Of a stretch of DNA of 64,000 bases, positions 1 through 10,776 are shown piece after piece. The stretch lies in contig JAOWCC010000655.1 of assembly GCA_030867875.1 (NCBI GenBank), positions 6,301,083-6,365,082 of the forward strand. The letters run 5' to 3'. The stretch comes from Actinernus sp. WN-2022 (Eukaryota; Cnidaria; Anthozoa; Actiniaria; Actinernidae). Below the pieces are notes generated by a model. The model searched no databases and was not told the DNA's origin. It was given only the letters and a program-made list of their open reading frames with translations. The position numbers and the translations under genes were made by a program. Position 1 is the first letter of the stretch; every line of letters starts with the position of its first letter.

Positions 1-465
1 TGCATCGAGTTATTTAAATTTAGGTGCATGCAATTTTAAAGGTTTATTTTTGTCGAGCATTTACTAGGGTGTGTGAATTGTAGTCTCTGTGTTACCCCAA
101 GTAGGTTATGGAGCTCCTTCAATAGCACCTAGCCTGGTCATCAATGAACCACGCTTCATAACCAATGGAATAACTTACATGGTGGACTTCATCCTGTGGA
201 ACTTGTTGTGAAAGGCCTCGTAAGTTTTTACTGGGATTTGTCTTCGCTGGAACTCTGGTGTAGCTTGCTTTGAAGTCCAGCGAAATTAATGATACTTCTT
301 CTGTGGACCTGCATTGGCTGCTAGGGTTACCTTTGCGAGCTTGACCACTCCCTGCTTCTTTGAAGCTTCTAGCTCCTCTACGATCGTACGTGGGTCTGGG
401 CTTAGCTCTCCCTCATCCACAGGCTCTGTCCATCGAGCACCCCCAGTTGTAATGTCAGCTTCGTT
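1..465. other. left edge without recognised gene
   Basis: No open frame of convincing length, repeat or site was recognised here. It adjoins the 3' end of the minus-strand coding block that stops at 466 and may be its downstream flank. Confidence 0.4.
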
Positions 466-1953
466 TTAAGATGGTAGATGATATTCGATATTTTCGCTCA
501 TTTTGTAGATCCTGGCTGATATAATCGACTGGAAGAACACTGGAGAGAGGATGTCCAGTTGTTGTAGATTCCTGTGGAATAGAGGTAGCCTTATCTCCAT
601 GTTTCCCAGATTGTCGTAGCAGATGAAAATGCCTTGCTGATGCAGTGCGATACTGCTCACAAATAGGCATACCTTGATGAGGTCATCATGGGACAGATCG
701 TACATCAAGGCCCAGTAGCTAAGCATATTCCATCGTACAGTTTTGAAGTGGCTTGAAATTTGGATTGCAGGAAAGTACCTCAACTTCGCATCTCTAATCC
801 CTTGTTCCAGTACTACATTTAACTGGTGGCCAGCACCAATGACCATTTCTGCAGCTCTGTGATAGAGGTATGGGAGGTGGAACAAGTAGGTATTCTTAAA
901 CTCCTGGATTAGTTGCGGCAGGGTTATCGTCTGTGAAGAACGACCAGGAGGATACTTCTTTTGGAGGTTGTTGTAGGTAACCTCCTGCACGTCAAAAAGG
1001 TCAGCCAATATGATGTTCAGCAAGTGACGACCATCCACTATTGCAGGGGCCTTCAGCTTGTTGTTGTACGAGAATAGACATTCAATTCTGAGGTGATGGA
1101 CTACAGACGTGGTGATATGGTGAAATGGCGGCGGACGACGATTCGTTACCGTGGAGGCAGTGGTACAACCAATTCCGAGAAAGCCACGTCTTCTAGTGAA
1201 GCTGTTTTCAACGTTGGGGTTCATTCCCAAGTTAGTGATGTCTAGTGCCAGTTCTAGTTGGGATGCCTTCCAGGCCCTTTGAAATCCCCTTTGGTACATA
1301 AAAGTTTGCAATTCCTTTAGTTGCCCAATGAGGTGACTTGCAATTCTTTGGAGTGTTAGGGTGAAGGCTGGTAGTTTCCTTGATGGGGATGAGTGCTGCG
1401 TTGTATGCCACGAAGTTTTGCAGGGCATTGATGTGAATGAAATCTGGAGCTGAGAAGAACTGAGGAATCCTGTTCCCCTCAAATAGCGTCACGATTTCGA
1501 AACTTGCCTGAAAGGGAATTCTCAACTTCAGAGCTAGGTCCTCCATGTGCTGCGTGTAATCTTCACAGGAGTTTAACAATGACTTGTTGGTGCATTTGAT
1601 GAAGATTGGATGTTGTTTTGTGTTGACCATGTGATTGTTTGGTGTGTCACAATAGAGCTGTATGAAGGTGACGTCGTTGGGAATTGACATAGAGACTGAA
1701 GCTCTTGACCGAAGTGTAAAGGTTGCCAGTTTAGGATGCTCTGGTAATTGACTGCCTCTGTCATGCCCAATACACTGTAGAGGTTACCCTAGATCCATGG
1801 TAAGTATTGGTTATGGTTAGTATTCCACTGAATCTTCAGTGCGATGGGTGTCAGGTGGAGGACCGTGGTAGGGTTACCATGGTTACCTCCTTGTTGTGCC
1901 TGGACTGGTGTGTGCGGCACATATACCTTTACAGCACCTAATCCGAAGCTCAT
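466..1953 (-). pseudogene. unrecognised protein of a repeated element, copy A, broken
   Basis: I do not recognise this family. On the minus strand an ATG at 1953 opens 54 codons ending in LPWI, then an in-frame TAG at 1789-1791. The same frame continues after the stop with GNLYSVLG and a region containing FPNDVTFIQLYC. Compared with copy B there is a one-base deletion near 1681, and a further frame change near 1380 leads into the long frame that ends at 466 (motif AAEMVIGAGHQLNVVLEQG). The product would be roughly 480 residues. It has no clear membrane segment and no catalytic motif that I can name. The same TAG occurs in copy B, so the defect predates the duplication or the stop is tolerated. 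A capsid-like or other mobile-element protein is possible but unproven. Confidence 0.5.
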
Positions 1954-3189
1954 CTATTGGTGATGAGTTTAATTATTTTTATTTTACTTTTAATAATAAA
2001 TAATATGAAACAACTTGTTAGTCGACTAAGCATATAATGTATATTATAATTTTTTTATTCTTGATTCGTAAAAAAACACGACCATGTAGACCCTATGCAT
2101 AAGTCCTTGTAACTAGCATGTCAACGAAGCCAGTAGGGTTTTATATCGCCTTATTCATGGTTGTGCTTATGTCACTAACGACGTTTATAAGCCATGTTTG
2201 ACAAGAAATGGATGGAAGGTTTGGTTTTGATATTTAGAAACCTTTAATTCGTACAGGAAGAATGAAATCCCGACAATTTTTTTGAAACTTTAAATGATAA
2301 ACGAAGGTGAAATTTACGCAAGCTTCATCCATTTCTTATATTCATTCTCATACTTATGCATGAATGAAACTTCAGTGAAATCGCCCTTGCTCCATAATCC
2401 ACTGTCGATTCCAGTTTGGATCATTCTTCTGAGCTCTGCAGAAGAGCACGTTTTCTTGGCTGGTTTCGTGTTGTCGATCCAGTTGTAGACGAAAATGGTC
2501 TGCCTCACATTGTACCTGTGCCTCAATTTAGGTGTTGTTGGTGGTCGAGGTGTTGGTAGAGCATGACACTCGTGGTGGAGTGGGCGTCGTTAGTGTTCGT
2601 GGTGTTAGTTTAGCCTTCCGGAATAGTTGTGGTTGAGTGGGTAGGTTGGGGTTGATGTTGGCTGTAGTTGTTCATCATCGGTTGTTGGTGTGGTGTACCT
2701 TCGGTTTTGGGATGGGGATCGGCTGATTACAGTTGGTCATTTTTGGGGTTGTTGGCATGGTATTTCCTGCAGATCTTGAAGTTGTTGTTCAACGTGTACG
2801 AATCTAACGTTGGTTTTCTGAGTTTGTTTCTCGTTGGCCTTAACCACCTGGACGGGACCCAGCCGGCTCTGCATCTCCACAAGCTCTGGCGGGTGGTCAA
2901 TGAAACTTTCCTCCACTGCTTGAATCGCATATTCGAATAAGCCTTCTGGGCTCCTTTAGCCCAAATCCCCTCCAGACATGCGACGTATGACGAGCGAGTC
3001 CTCATCAGTCAACTGAAGCTCCTCCTCTGTGATGGCCGGAATCCAATCTTGGCTATCGTCGCCAGTACCTCTACCAAGTCTTCTGTTCCAGAATGGGATG
3101 AAGAGTCTGTCATTCAAAGCCACTAGGTGGTTGGTGTTGCATACAGGATCCAGAGTGGCGAAGGGTGCACTCCAGTAGCCAGGCAACAG
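952..3189 (-). repeat. unknown element, duplicated segment copy A
   Basis: This stretch matches 5876-8144 in the same orientation at high identity, judged by eye to be well above 90 percent. The match starts at the shared string ATACTTCTTTTGGAGG and ends at CCAGGCAAC. The two copies lie about 4.95 kb apart. Each copy extends past the shared part with unique coding sequence: 466-951 here, 8145-8353 in copy B. The duplicated unit is therefore only part of a longer original element. Confidence 0.85.
2314..2526 (-). CDS. small conserved block of the unknown element, copy A
   Basis: An open block of about 70 codons contains RHRYNVRQTIFVYNWID and ends KKWMKLA before a stop. It is charged and rich in Lys and Ser, with no recognised domain. 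The frame is open upstream into a Pro/Thr-rich linker, so the initiating ATG is uncertain. The copy at 7271-7483 differs at one residue (KLT instead of KLA). That level of protein conservation, beside a flank that varies more, argues the block was coding before duplication. Confidence 0.4.
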   Translation of the reverse strand: MRHRYNVRQTIFVYNWIDNTKPAKKTCSSAELRRMIQTGIDSGLWSKGDFTEVSFMHKYENEYKKWMKLA

Positions 3190-3215
3190 ATTGTTCACTT
3201 TAGCCCATGGCAAGT
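2600..3215 (-). pseudogene. acidic and Gln/Pro-rich block of the unknown element, copy A
   Basis: The 5' part (3215-2956) begins at a plausible 3' splice site, TTTTTACAG, and encodes a block with PGYWSAPFATLDPVCNTN and an acidic end (ITEEELQLTDEDS). It stops just after RRMSGGDLG. A second frame then continues as a Gln-rich linker (VQQQLQDLQEIP in copy B). No known domain was recognised. The equivalent block in copy B has a longer N-terminus of different sequence, so copies A and B may represent alternative upstream exons or rearranged ends. Confidence 0.35.
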
Positions 3216-3331
3216 CTGTAAAAATAGGAAGAGATCAGCATATATGCATTTAAATTGACAATATTCTTGCATTTACGAAGGTGATAGATCTAAAGCCTGG
3301 GATCAGGTGTCATTTACTGTTATTAACAATA

Positions 3332-3530
3332 CAGTTGAACCTCGCTATTTCAAACTAGAAACAATATCCCTGTTATCTCGAATCCCCGCTATCTCAAACT
3401 TGATTTTGCTACCTAGCGGGTTCAAATTTATATATATTTTTTTCAAATCACGTGCATATCAAATATTGCTACAAATTTAGAAATGCTAAAATTATTCGAT
3501 AAATTTCTGTTCAATAAATTTTCTATTCAA
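3332..3530 (+). mobile_element. pogo/Tigger-like MITE end, truncated
   Basis: The terminus CAGTTGAACCTCG follows a TA dinucleotide at 3330-3331. Nearby degenerate direct repeats of the type 'gctatctcaaac' are usual near such ends. A matching right end (CGAGGTTCAACTG) was not found in the following kilobase, so this is read as a one-ended fragment. The terminus resembles, but is not identical to, that of the complete 461-bp element at 10316. Confidence 0.5.
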
Positions 3531-3541
3531 TTATCACAAAC

Positions 3542-4287
3542 CTGAGGTAAAGATGTCTTGGCTAAGCACAGGTGGAATGCTGTTCAGTCCAAGGGGTCGA
3601 TAGTGAGATATTGTACACAGTAACCCAATTACATGATGGCATAATCCTTGCCCTGCAGCACAGCTATATTTGAATGCATTAATATTCGCATCTAAAGAAA
3701 GCCCGAAGGTTCCTCGTTTCTCTTCATACTACGATAGCATCGTGCACTAACTACTGCACCATTTGTTTCACAAGGGTTTCTAACTGGAATATAATACACA
3801 TACATTATGAGTTACTTTGGACTTCATCTTTATTGGATATTCTACTGCATTTTAATAAATCATGTCAAAGAATGACTAATGCACCATTTGGGCAATTATT
3901 CTTTCATGCATGCACCGTTGGCAATAACCAGTACTTCACAATTCAAAGGATTACCATGAGACATAAGCTTATTTAATTATAAGCTTAAACATAAACAAAC
4001 TTAGAACAGTTGAACACACGTACCTTCAATGTCATGAATATAAGATTCATGAAAACAATTATATCCCCTTGTCAACGTTGCCTTGATAGGTAATCTATCT
4101 GCGGCGAAATTTTCAATAAAGCTACCAGTAATAGGAGGTAATTTGTTGATATTCTTGTAATAGAATTCTTTCGCCGCCACCATGTTCGAAAACTCACATC
4201 TGACACGTGTCGTCTGTGGATCGAGAAGTTGGGTCTTGTGCTTTGGGATATCAAATATTCGGATATTCGTCCGATGTGTGTATCGTT
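3542..4287 (-). pseudogene. SWIM zinc-finger gene, two exons, frameshifted
   Basis: Two exons are visible. Exon A runs from about 4287 to 4024 and ends at a good donor (GAAG|GTACGTG). Exon B runs from 3783 to 3542, between the acceptor TATATTCCAG and the donor CTCAG|GTTTGTG. The splice phases agree and join YIHDIE to VRNPCETNG. Exon B encodes CYRSMKRNEEP and then, after a one-base frame change, a SWIM-type zinc site: SCAAGQGLCHHVIGLL, with Cys-x-Ala-Gly-x4-Cys-His-His. This arrangement is familiar from proteins of cnidarian transposons in which a SWIM finger precedes a YqaJ-type exonuclease. No exonuclease part is seen downstream, where the unknown element copy A begins. The intron is 240 bp. 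The frameshift suggests a dead copy or a sequencing error. Confidence 0.6.
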
Positions 4288-4680
4288 CTAAGATATGGCT
4301 GGTTTAAACAAATTTGGTATTTCTCTTTTTAATCTTCAATCTCGATAATCATAGTACATGCTCCTAGCCTTCAGTGTCAGCTCTCCCTCTCCCATCTCCT
4401 GTTCCATGCCATACATACTGATCCTATGTATAGTCAAATTACAATCATATGTACAACTATGAATAACAATGAGGCATTCAGTGAATCACGCAAACACAAC
4501 ATCCTTCCTATTCTCTGAAACGATACTATGCATGCGATTATATATTATACGACTGAAATAACATCATGTGATTATATATTAATATTATACGATTTCCCAA
4601 AGACAGTTCCAAATCGCGGCAATAAAGAAACTCAGGTTGTTCAAAGGTAGTTGTTTGATGAGTTATCTTTCCTATTGTCA
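4288..4680. other. AT-rich interval, nothing recognised
   Basis: No exon, terminal repeat or RNA gene was recognised. It lies upstream of the SWIM exons and could hold an intron. Confidence 0.35.
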
Positions 4681-5125
4681 GCATCAATGGTCATGTGACC
4701 TAATCCAAATACCCTAACCATCAACAACGAGTGCTCACTGCCTTAGGGTTTTTAGAGCTAGTCACTAAATTTGACATTTAGGGCTAGATCACTGCATGAA
4801 CAACACAAAAATAATGCTTCTTCAATGGTCATGTGAGCTAATCCAAACCCTACCCGTACATTTAAAAACACCCTAACCGTCAACAACGGGTGCTCACTGA
4901 TTTAGGGTTTTTAGAGCTAATCACTAAATTTGACATTTAGGGCTAGATCACTGCATGAACAACACAAAAATAATGCTTCTTCAATGGTCATGTGAGCTAA
5001 TCCAAACCCTACCCCGACATTTAAAAACACTCAAACCGTCAACAACGGGTGCTCCCTAATTTAGGGGTTTTAGAGCTATATCAACACAGAAAAAATAATG
5101 CTTCTTTAATGATCCTACAATAATT
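4681..5125 (+). repeat. tandem repeat, unit 137-160 bp, about three copies
   Basis: The anchor TCATGTGA is found at 4691, 4828 and 4988, so the spacing is 137 and then 160 bp. Each unit holds CTAATCCAAA, then GGTGCTC, then a TTTAGGG-rich part. The second and third units are nearly identical; the first is shorter, and the last decays after TTTAGGGG near 5065. It is non-coding in all frames by appearance. Confidence 0.85.
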
Positions 5126-5389
5126 TTATACTCCTAACCCTAAGCCAACATTTAAATATACCTTAACTTCAGTAAACAACTTCCCTTTTTAGAATCTTGG
5201 AAACAAATAAACCAGTTTGAAAATTTTGACCTGGTTTAAAAATGTTAAACCAATGTTTTTTAAACAACAACATGCGTGTGCTTTGTGTATAGGTGTCCCG
5301 ACCGAAACATTAAAATATATTCTCGTAAACTGGCACATTTAGCCCTCTAAGGTTTTTAGGTTGCCAGTACCCCTAATCTTTTTATCATG

Positions 5390-5650
5390 TGTTTCTGTAA
5401 ATCATCTATGTTTTCCTTTGGCGCATATGGTTACAACATGGGCAGCTCCAAAACCAAAATTTTCAAGGCTATTGATAGTGATACAAGGGCTCTGCCGGCA
5501 AAACATATACACATTGTTTTTAGTCTCTTAACTTGTCGATTCATATGCAACTGGCTCACTTGCATCACTACTACATGTGGCACTACCACTGTCAATGGCT
5601 AGATCTGCGATTATGGGTTGATCAGTTGAACGTTTCCTTGTACTATGATT
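5390..5650 (-). pseudogene. decayed copy of a Cys-containing exon
   Basis: Read on the minus strand, this encodes a broken version of the exon at 30960-31205. Recognisable parts are the Ser-rich lead (SDASEPVA), the motif FCRQSPCITINSLENFGFG and a stop soon after. A TAA interrupts the frame just before the Cys motif. The similarity continues into non-coding sequence up to about 5860, so a block larger than the exon was copied. In the SWIM-YqaJ class of proteins a similar Cys pair precedes the SWIM region, and the SWIM exons lie downstream on the same strand; a common gene is an inference. Confidence 0.45.
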
Positions 5651-5919
5651 AAAACAAGAGGTAACTTTTGTATGTGTATAAAGTTATCGAAATGTAATAC
5701 TAATTCTCATCTGAAATGAAGGAACTTTTGCTTCTTTTAATGAAATGCATGTGCAGTTTTCCTTTCTAAGCTTATACCAGTAAATGTTAGAAAGCAATAA
5801 CAATACATTAAGTAATCCTTATCTCTCATAGCAGCAAAATAAAGCTTTTTAGTTGTCCGTTTTTGAAGAAAAAATACTTCTTTTGGAGGTTGTTGTAGGT
5901 AACCTCCTGCACGTCATAA

Positions 5920-6914
5920 TGGTCAGCCAATATGATGTTCAGCAAGTGACGACCAACCATTATTGCTGGAGCCTTCAGCTTGATTATGGTGAAATGGCGG
6001 TAGACGATTCGTTACCGTGGAGGCAGTGGTACAACCAATTCCAAGAAAGCCACGTCTTCTAGTGAAGCTGTTTTCAATGCTGGGGTTCATTCCCAAGTTA
6101 GTGACATAGACGGCATCGGTGTTGCGCATTGATGTATCCCATTGATGTATCCCAAAAGAAGTGCTCTTGTGCCAGTTCTAGTTGGGATGTCTTCCAGGCC
6201 CTTTGAAATCCCCTTTGGTACATAAAAGTTTTCAATTCCTTTAGTTGGCCAATGAGGTGACTTGCAATTCTTTGGAGTGTTAGGGTGAAGGCTGGTGGTT
6301 CCCTCCTTGATGGGGATGAGCGCTGCGTTGCATGCCACGAAGTTTTGCAGAGGATTGATGTGAATGAAATCTGGAGCTGAGAAGAATTGAGGAATTCTGT
6401 TCCCCTCAAATAGCGTCACGATTTTGAATCTTGCCTGAAAGGGAATTCTCAACTTCAGAGCTAGGTCCTCCAGGTGTTGCGTGTAATCTTCACAGGAGTT
6501 TAACAATGACTTGTTGGTGCTTTGATGAATCAACCCACAGGATGTAATTATTCCTGAGATTGGATGTTGTTTTGTGTTGACCATGTGATTGTTTGGTGTG
6601 TCACAATAGAGCTGTATGAAGGTGATGTCGTTCGGGAATTTACATAGAGACTGAAGCTCTTGACCGAAGTGTAATGGTTGCCAGTTTAGGTTGCTCTGGT
6701 AATTGACTGCCTCTGTCATGCCCAATACACTGTAGAGGTTACCCTAGATCCATGGTAAGTATTGGTTATGGTTAGTATTCCACTGAATCTTCAGTGCGAT
6801 GGGTGTCAGGTGGTGGACTGTGGTAGGGTTACCATGGTTACCTCCTTGTTGTGCCTGGACTGGTGTGTCTGGCACATATACATGTACCTTTACAGCACCT
6901 AATCCCAAGCTCAT
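5920..6914 (-). pseudogene. unrecognised protein of the repeated element, copy B
   Basis: An ATG at 6914 opens 56 codons to the TAG at 6744-6746, at the same place as in copy A. The frame then stays open to about 6087 without the one-base deletion seen in copy A. After that the homologous frame used in copy A for the C-terminal half is interrupted near 6170 by the inserted repeats. The C-terminal third present in copy A (466-951) is absent here because the copy ends at 5876. No family was recognised. Copy B is the better template for the N-terminal half of the protein. Confidence 0.5.
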
Positions 6915-7270
6915 CTATTGGTGATGAGTTTAATTATTTTTATTTATTTATTTTACTTTTAATAATAAATAATATGAAACAACTAAGCATATAATGTGTA
7001 TTATATTTTTTTTATTCTTGATTCGTAAAAAAACACGACCATGTAGACCCTATGCATAAGTCCTGGTAACTAGCATGTCAATGAGGCCAGTAGGGTTTTA
7101 TATCGCCTTATTCATGTTTGTGCTTATGTCACTAACGACGTTTATAAGCCATGTTTGACAAGAAATGGATGGAAGGTTTGGTTTTGATATTTAGAAACCT
7201 TTAGTTCGTACAGGAAGAATGAAATCCCGACAATTTTTTTGAAACTTTGAATGATAAACGAAGGTGAAAT

Positions 7271-7483
7271 TTACGTAAGCTTCATCCATTTCTTATATTC
7301 ATTCTCATACTTATGCATGAATGAAACTTCAGTGAAATCGCCCTTGCTCCATAATCCACTGTCGATTCCAGTTTGGATCATTCTTCTGAGCTCTGCAGAA
7401 GAGCACGTTTTCTTGGCTGGTTTCGTGTTGTCGATCCAGTTGTAGACGAAAATGGTCTGCCTCACATTGTATCTGTGCCTCAA
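7271..7483 (-). CDS. small conserved block of the unknown element, copy B
   Basis: This is the counterpart of 2314-2526, identical over about 70 residues except the last. The frame continues upstream through a Pro/Thr-rich linker (PPTTPKL). Nothing in it suggests a catalytic function. Confidence 0.4.
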   Translation of the reverse strand: MRHRYNVRQTIFVYNWIDNTKPAKKTCSSAELRRMIQTGIDSGLWSKGDFTEVSFMHKYENEYKKWMKLT

Positions 7484-7561
7484 TTTAGGTGTTGTTGGTG
7501 GTAGAGGTGTTGGTAGAGCATGACACTCGCGGTGGAGTGGGCGTCGTTAGTGTTCGTGGTG

Positions 7562-8353
7562 TTAGTTTAGCCTTCCGGAATAATGGTGGTTGAGTGGGTA
7601 GGTTGGGGTTGATGTTGGCTGTAGTTTTTCATCATCGGTTGTTGGTGTGGTGTACCTTCGGTTTTGGGATGGGGATGGGCTGATTACAGTTGGCCATTTT
7701 TGGGGTTGTTGGCATGGTATTTCCTGCAGATCTTGAAGTTGTTGTTGAACGTGTACGAATCTAACGTTGGTTTTCTGAGTTTGTTTCTGGTTGGCCTTAA
7801 CCAGCTGGGCGGGACCCAGCCGGCTCTGCGTCTCCACAAGCTCTGGCGGGTGGTCAATGGAACTTTCCTCCATGGCTTGAATTGCATCTTCGAATAAGCC
7901 TTCTGGGCTCCTTTAGCCCAAATCCCCTCCAGACATGCGACGTATGACGAGCGAGTCCTCATCAGTCAACTGAAGCTCCTCCTCTGTGATGGCCGGAATC
8001 CAATCTTGGCTATCGTCGCCAGTACCTCTACCAAGTCTTCTGTTCCAGAATGGGATGAAGAGTCTGTCATTCAAAGCCACTAGGTGGTTGGTGTTGCACA
8101 CAGGATCCAGAGTGGCGAAGGGTGCACTCCAGTAGCCAGGCAACATAGGGCAGATTTTCGGTAGTACAGCAGATCTGCAAGCGTGAGGCCAGCCCGAGGA
8201 GCTGTGTCTCTCTCCCACAAGCTTCCGCGGCCAGCCATGTGCGAATACCATGCTCGCATCAGAGAACGAAGGCATGTCAAGTACCATGATGTTACCGAAC
8301 ATGTCAACCTTAACTTTCCACAGGTGATTGCCTATTCGGAGTCGTGCACCCAA
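7562..8353 (-). pseudogene. acidic and Gln/Pro-rich block of the unknown element, copy B
   Basis: Codons from 8353 give an open frame of 146 residues that shares its last 75 residues with copy A (PGYWSAPFATLDPVC to RRMSGGDLG). The first 70 residues are unique here (MGARLRIGNHLWKVKVDM at the start). After the stop near 7913 a different frame stays open to 7562 as a Gln-, Thr- and Pro-rich tail with little predicted structure. If a frame change joined the two, the product would be about 260 residues. No domain was recognised. Confidence 0.4.
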
Positions 8354-8561
8354 ACACTTGTCTTCGTAACGAAACGAAAACTTGCGGTCAATAAAAGCGC
8401 GTATATCTCTTACAACGTTTAATATGGCAATATCAATGAAAATACCAGTGTATATTTCTTTCTAGAAAGAAAAGAAAATGACTGACTTTTATTTATGTTT
8501 ATAGCCTCTTTCATAAGCGATGAAAACTGGTATTTCGTCGATAATGATATTGAACAGAAGG

Positions 8562-8674
8562 TTACATGGCCGCTTGGACATACAAATGTTATGTTCTCGT
8601 GTTCGCTGCGCTCACTCGTAAGATATTTTGCCAACACTCGAAGATTAAATCGGTATCTCCACGCGGCCATGTAA
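8562..8674. mobile_element. short MITE with 12-bp inverted ends
   Basis: The ends are TTACATGGCCGC at 8562 and GCGGCCATGTAA at 8674, perfect over 12 bp, bracketing 113 bp in total. No certain target duplication can be read in the flanks. Confidence 0.6.
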
Positions 8675-9621
8675 TATCAACTCTATTCATATTTCCTAAT
8701 TTCATATTTTTCTTAAATACAAGATAGGTGGCAAAATCACCGATACAAAGTACAGTTATATCACATACGTTTACAAAAAGTCATATCTATACCGGCATGG
8801 TTGTCATTGTATAATAAACGATTCCTGGGTTGATGGCACAAATAACTATTTTACCATTCAACTATTCATTTGACACGTAGAATCAACAGAGCGTTTTCCA
8901 TTATTGTCGACAGCAAACATGTGATCTATTGTCTGAGAAAATGAATCACGTTTTTGGCAGGTTATCATTTGCCGAGATTTACACCTCCTCCCGTTTGGTT
9001 GCTTATTTTACTTGCACCTGCGATTGGCTCTGCAATTACTTTAGTTTTGGTTTTACTATAAACACTCGATTGAAAACCGATCTATTTGTGAGAAATAAAT
9101 AAACATTAGGTGCACTTTAAGCTAAAAAAACATAGTAGAGGGGACTTATACAAAACAAATTAATGGTCAGAACGTGAAAGAAATCGTTGCTTATCACAAA
9201 CGATTTTGGCACAGGCCGTTAGAATGTTAACGAGTTTGTTTCAATTTTAAGCGCCTTGGACATGGTTCCAACAAAATTTAACGTCAGTCTTCCCCTTTTC
9301 CTCTTCCCACCACAACCTTTTAGTTCATACGGTATGCTAAAACAAGCTTGGTGGGGTACATGTATATCACGACTCAATATCAACTGGCCCTTTCAATTTT
9401 TGAACACTTGTATAATCCACACAAATCGATTAAGGTATGCCAACCTCTGTGGGAAGCGAGTAGTAGCTGATGTTTCGAGCGCTACCTAAAAGTAAAAGGC
9501 CCTTTGATGAAGGGCTGGTGCTCAAAACCGAGCCGATGAAGATCAACACTAGTTTTTACAGGAACTAATGATTCACCCATCGTATCTTGTTAGTTTATTG
9601 AAAAGAAGAACCGATGCTAAC
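8675..9621. other. intergenic or intronic AT-rich interval
   Basis: No coding block, inverted end or RNA gene was recognised. The donor site of the exon ending at 9622 faces this interval, so part of it is probably intron. Confidence 0.4.
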
Positions 9622-10098
9622 CTGACTTGTGGAAGAGTTGTTCTTTATCAATGCTGGCTTCTCGGCTGTCGTCCTCTTCTTGTGACTTTGGGGTAAAGTC
9701 ATCTAAAAACGCTTGAATGTTGTCCAGGTCCTGAAATGTGGAGAACTCTCTAGGTTGTTTGAACAGCCGATCTGTAAGCAAATCATACTTGATGACGCAA
9801 GGCAAATCGTACAGTTTCAGCTTAAAATTGAATTTGTTTTGCTCCTCTGGCAAGCGGCTGAGAGGCAAGGAAGAAAATGCTCTTGGTTCCGTAAGGAAAG
9901 CACTAAAAGCGTGTAGCGCTGGAAGAACCGGTTCCATACATGGTATTTCAGAGCCGTTTTCGAGATGTGTGTCGCGATGTGGGCGCCTCGTCGAATGTTG
10001 CACAATTTCTTCGGTCAGTAGATCTTCCAACTGCAGGGCATTTTCAGTTGCCCAATCCAATTGCCTGTTGAAAGAACATTTCACCATTATCGTCATCG
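9622..10098 (-). CDS. internal exon of an unrecognised host-like gene
   Basis: A clean 477-bp exon lies between a strong acceptor (pyrimidine-rich tract, then CATTTCAG) and the donor AAGTCAG|GTTAGC. It is open throughout in only one frame. The 159 residues begin near MTIMVKCSF, include LDWATENALQLEDLLTEEI and end with an acidic stretch (PKSQEEDDSREASID). The composition is that of a soluble cytoplasmic or nuclear protein with short amphipathic helices. I do not recognise the family. Neighbouring exons were not found: the next exon upstream lies beyond the poly-C tract and MITE or further. It lacks transposon hallmarks and is one of the few candidates for a true host gene here. Confidence 0.55.
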
Positions 10099-10211
10099 CT
10101 GAAATGAATTGGCGTGAACAAAAACAACAAAATGCGCAATAACGTTATTGACAAAAAAAAAGAATGACAACAAGCATTTAGAGAAAAAAAAAATGTAAAA
10201 AAAACCTATCT

Positions 10212-10229
10212 CCCCCCCCCCCCCCCCCC
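10212..10229 (+). repeat. poly-C tract, 18 bp
   Basis: An uninterrupted run of 18 C residues follows an A/T-rich stretch. It is one of several such tracts in the window. Confidence 0.95.
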
Positions 10230-10315
10230 AATAGAACATGAGACTGTCCACTGTTACAAAGAATGGTGATATTGGAACCCCAGTCATCAGCTAGTTTACG
10301 CATGGAAATACAATA

Positions 10316-10776
10316 CAGTCGAACCCCTCCTAACGGACACCCCTCGTAAGCGAACACCCCTTGTAGCGGACACCATTTTGAAGTCCCGGCCGTTTCCTTA
10401 AGAAAACCCTATATTTGTGACCTCCCATAAACGGACACCTCCCGTAAGCGGACGCGGACACCATTTCTCTGGTCCCAACGGCAAAAAAGACCTCCCGTAA
10501 GCGGACACTTGAAAACATAATCCTCAGGAAATGATATTTATTTGATACAAAAGCACTCCTTTCATCGCACAACTGTGCATCGGTGTCGTGTGTCACCTGA
10601 ACCAACCAATTTCTGCATCTGTAACAACCTTACTTTGTGATTAAACTACTGTATGCTATCATTGTTCTTGTCCCTTTTACTCTTTTTGAAATTTCAACCC
10701 TCCGTAAGCGGACACCCCTCGTAAGCGGACACTTCGAGGCGGTCCCAAGGGTGTCCGCTTACGAGGGGTTCGACTG
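10316..10776. mobile_element. complete 461-bp pogo/Tigger-like MITE with TA duplication
   Basis: The termini are CAGTCGAACCCCTC at 10316 and its complement ending GGGGTTCGACTG at 10776, each flanked by TA (10314-10315 and 10777-10778). Variants of GGACACCCCTCGTAAGCGGA are repeated inside both ends. No transposase is encoded, so it would depend on a pogo/Tigger-type enzyme elsewhere. The TA duplication and the CAGT terminus are what that family shows. Confidence 0.85.

Larger units (their letters stand above)
5876..8144 (-). repeat. unknown element, duplicated segment copy B
   Basis: This is the second copy of 952-3189. It differs by short indels: it lacks about 50 bp matching 1075-1125 of copy A and carries an extra 65 bp near 6108-6172 with the tandem TTGATGTATCCCA. 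It joins directly to the 5400-5860 repeat at its left edge. Together with copy A it shows a segmental duplication, or two insertions of one family. Confidence 0.85.

Noticed and set aside
4173..4184. Perfect Kozak string GCCGCCACCATG on the plus strand
   Set aside because: It lies antisense inside a well-spliced SWIM exon and opens only about 41 codons.
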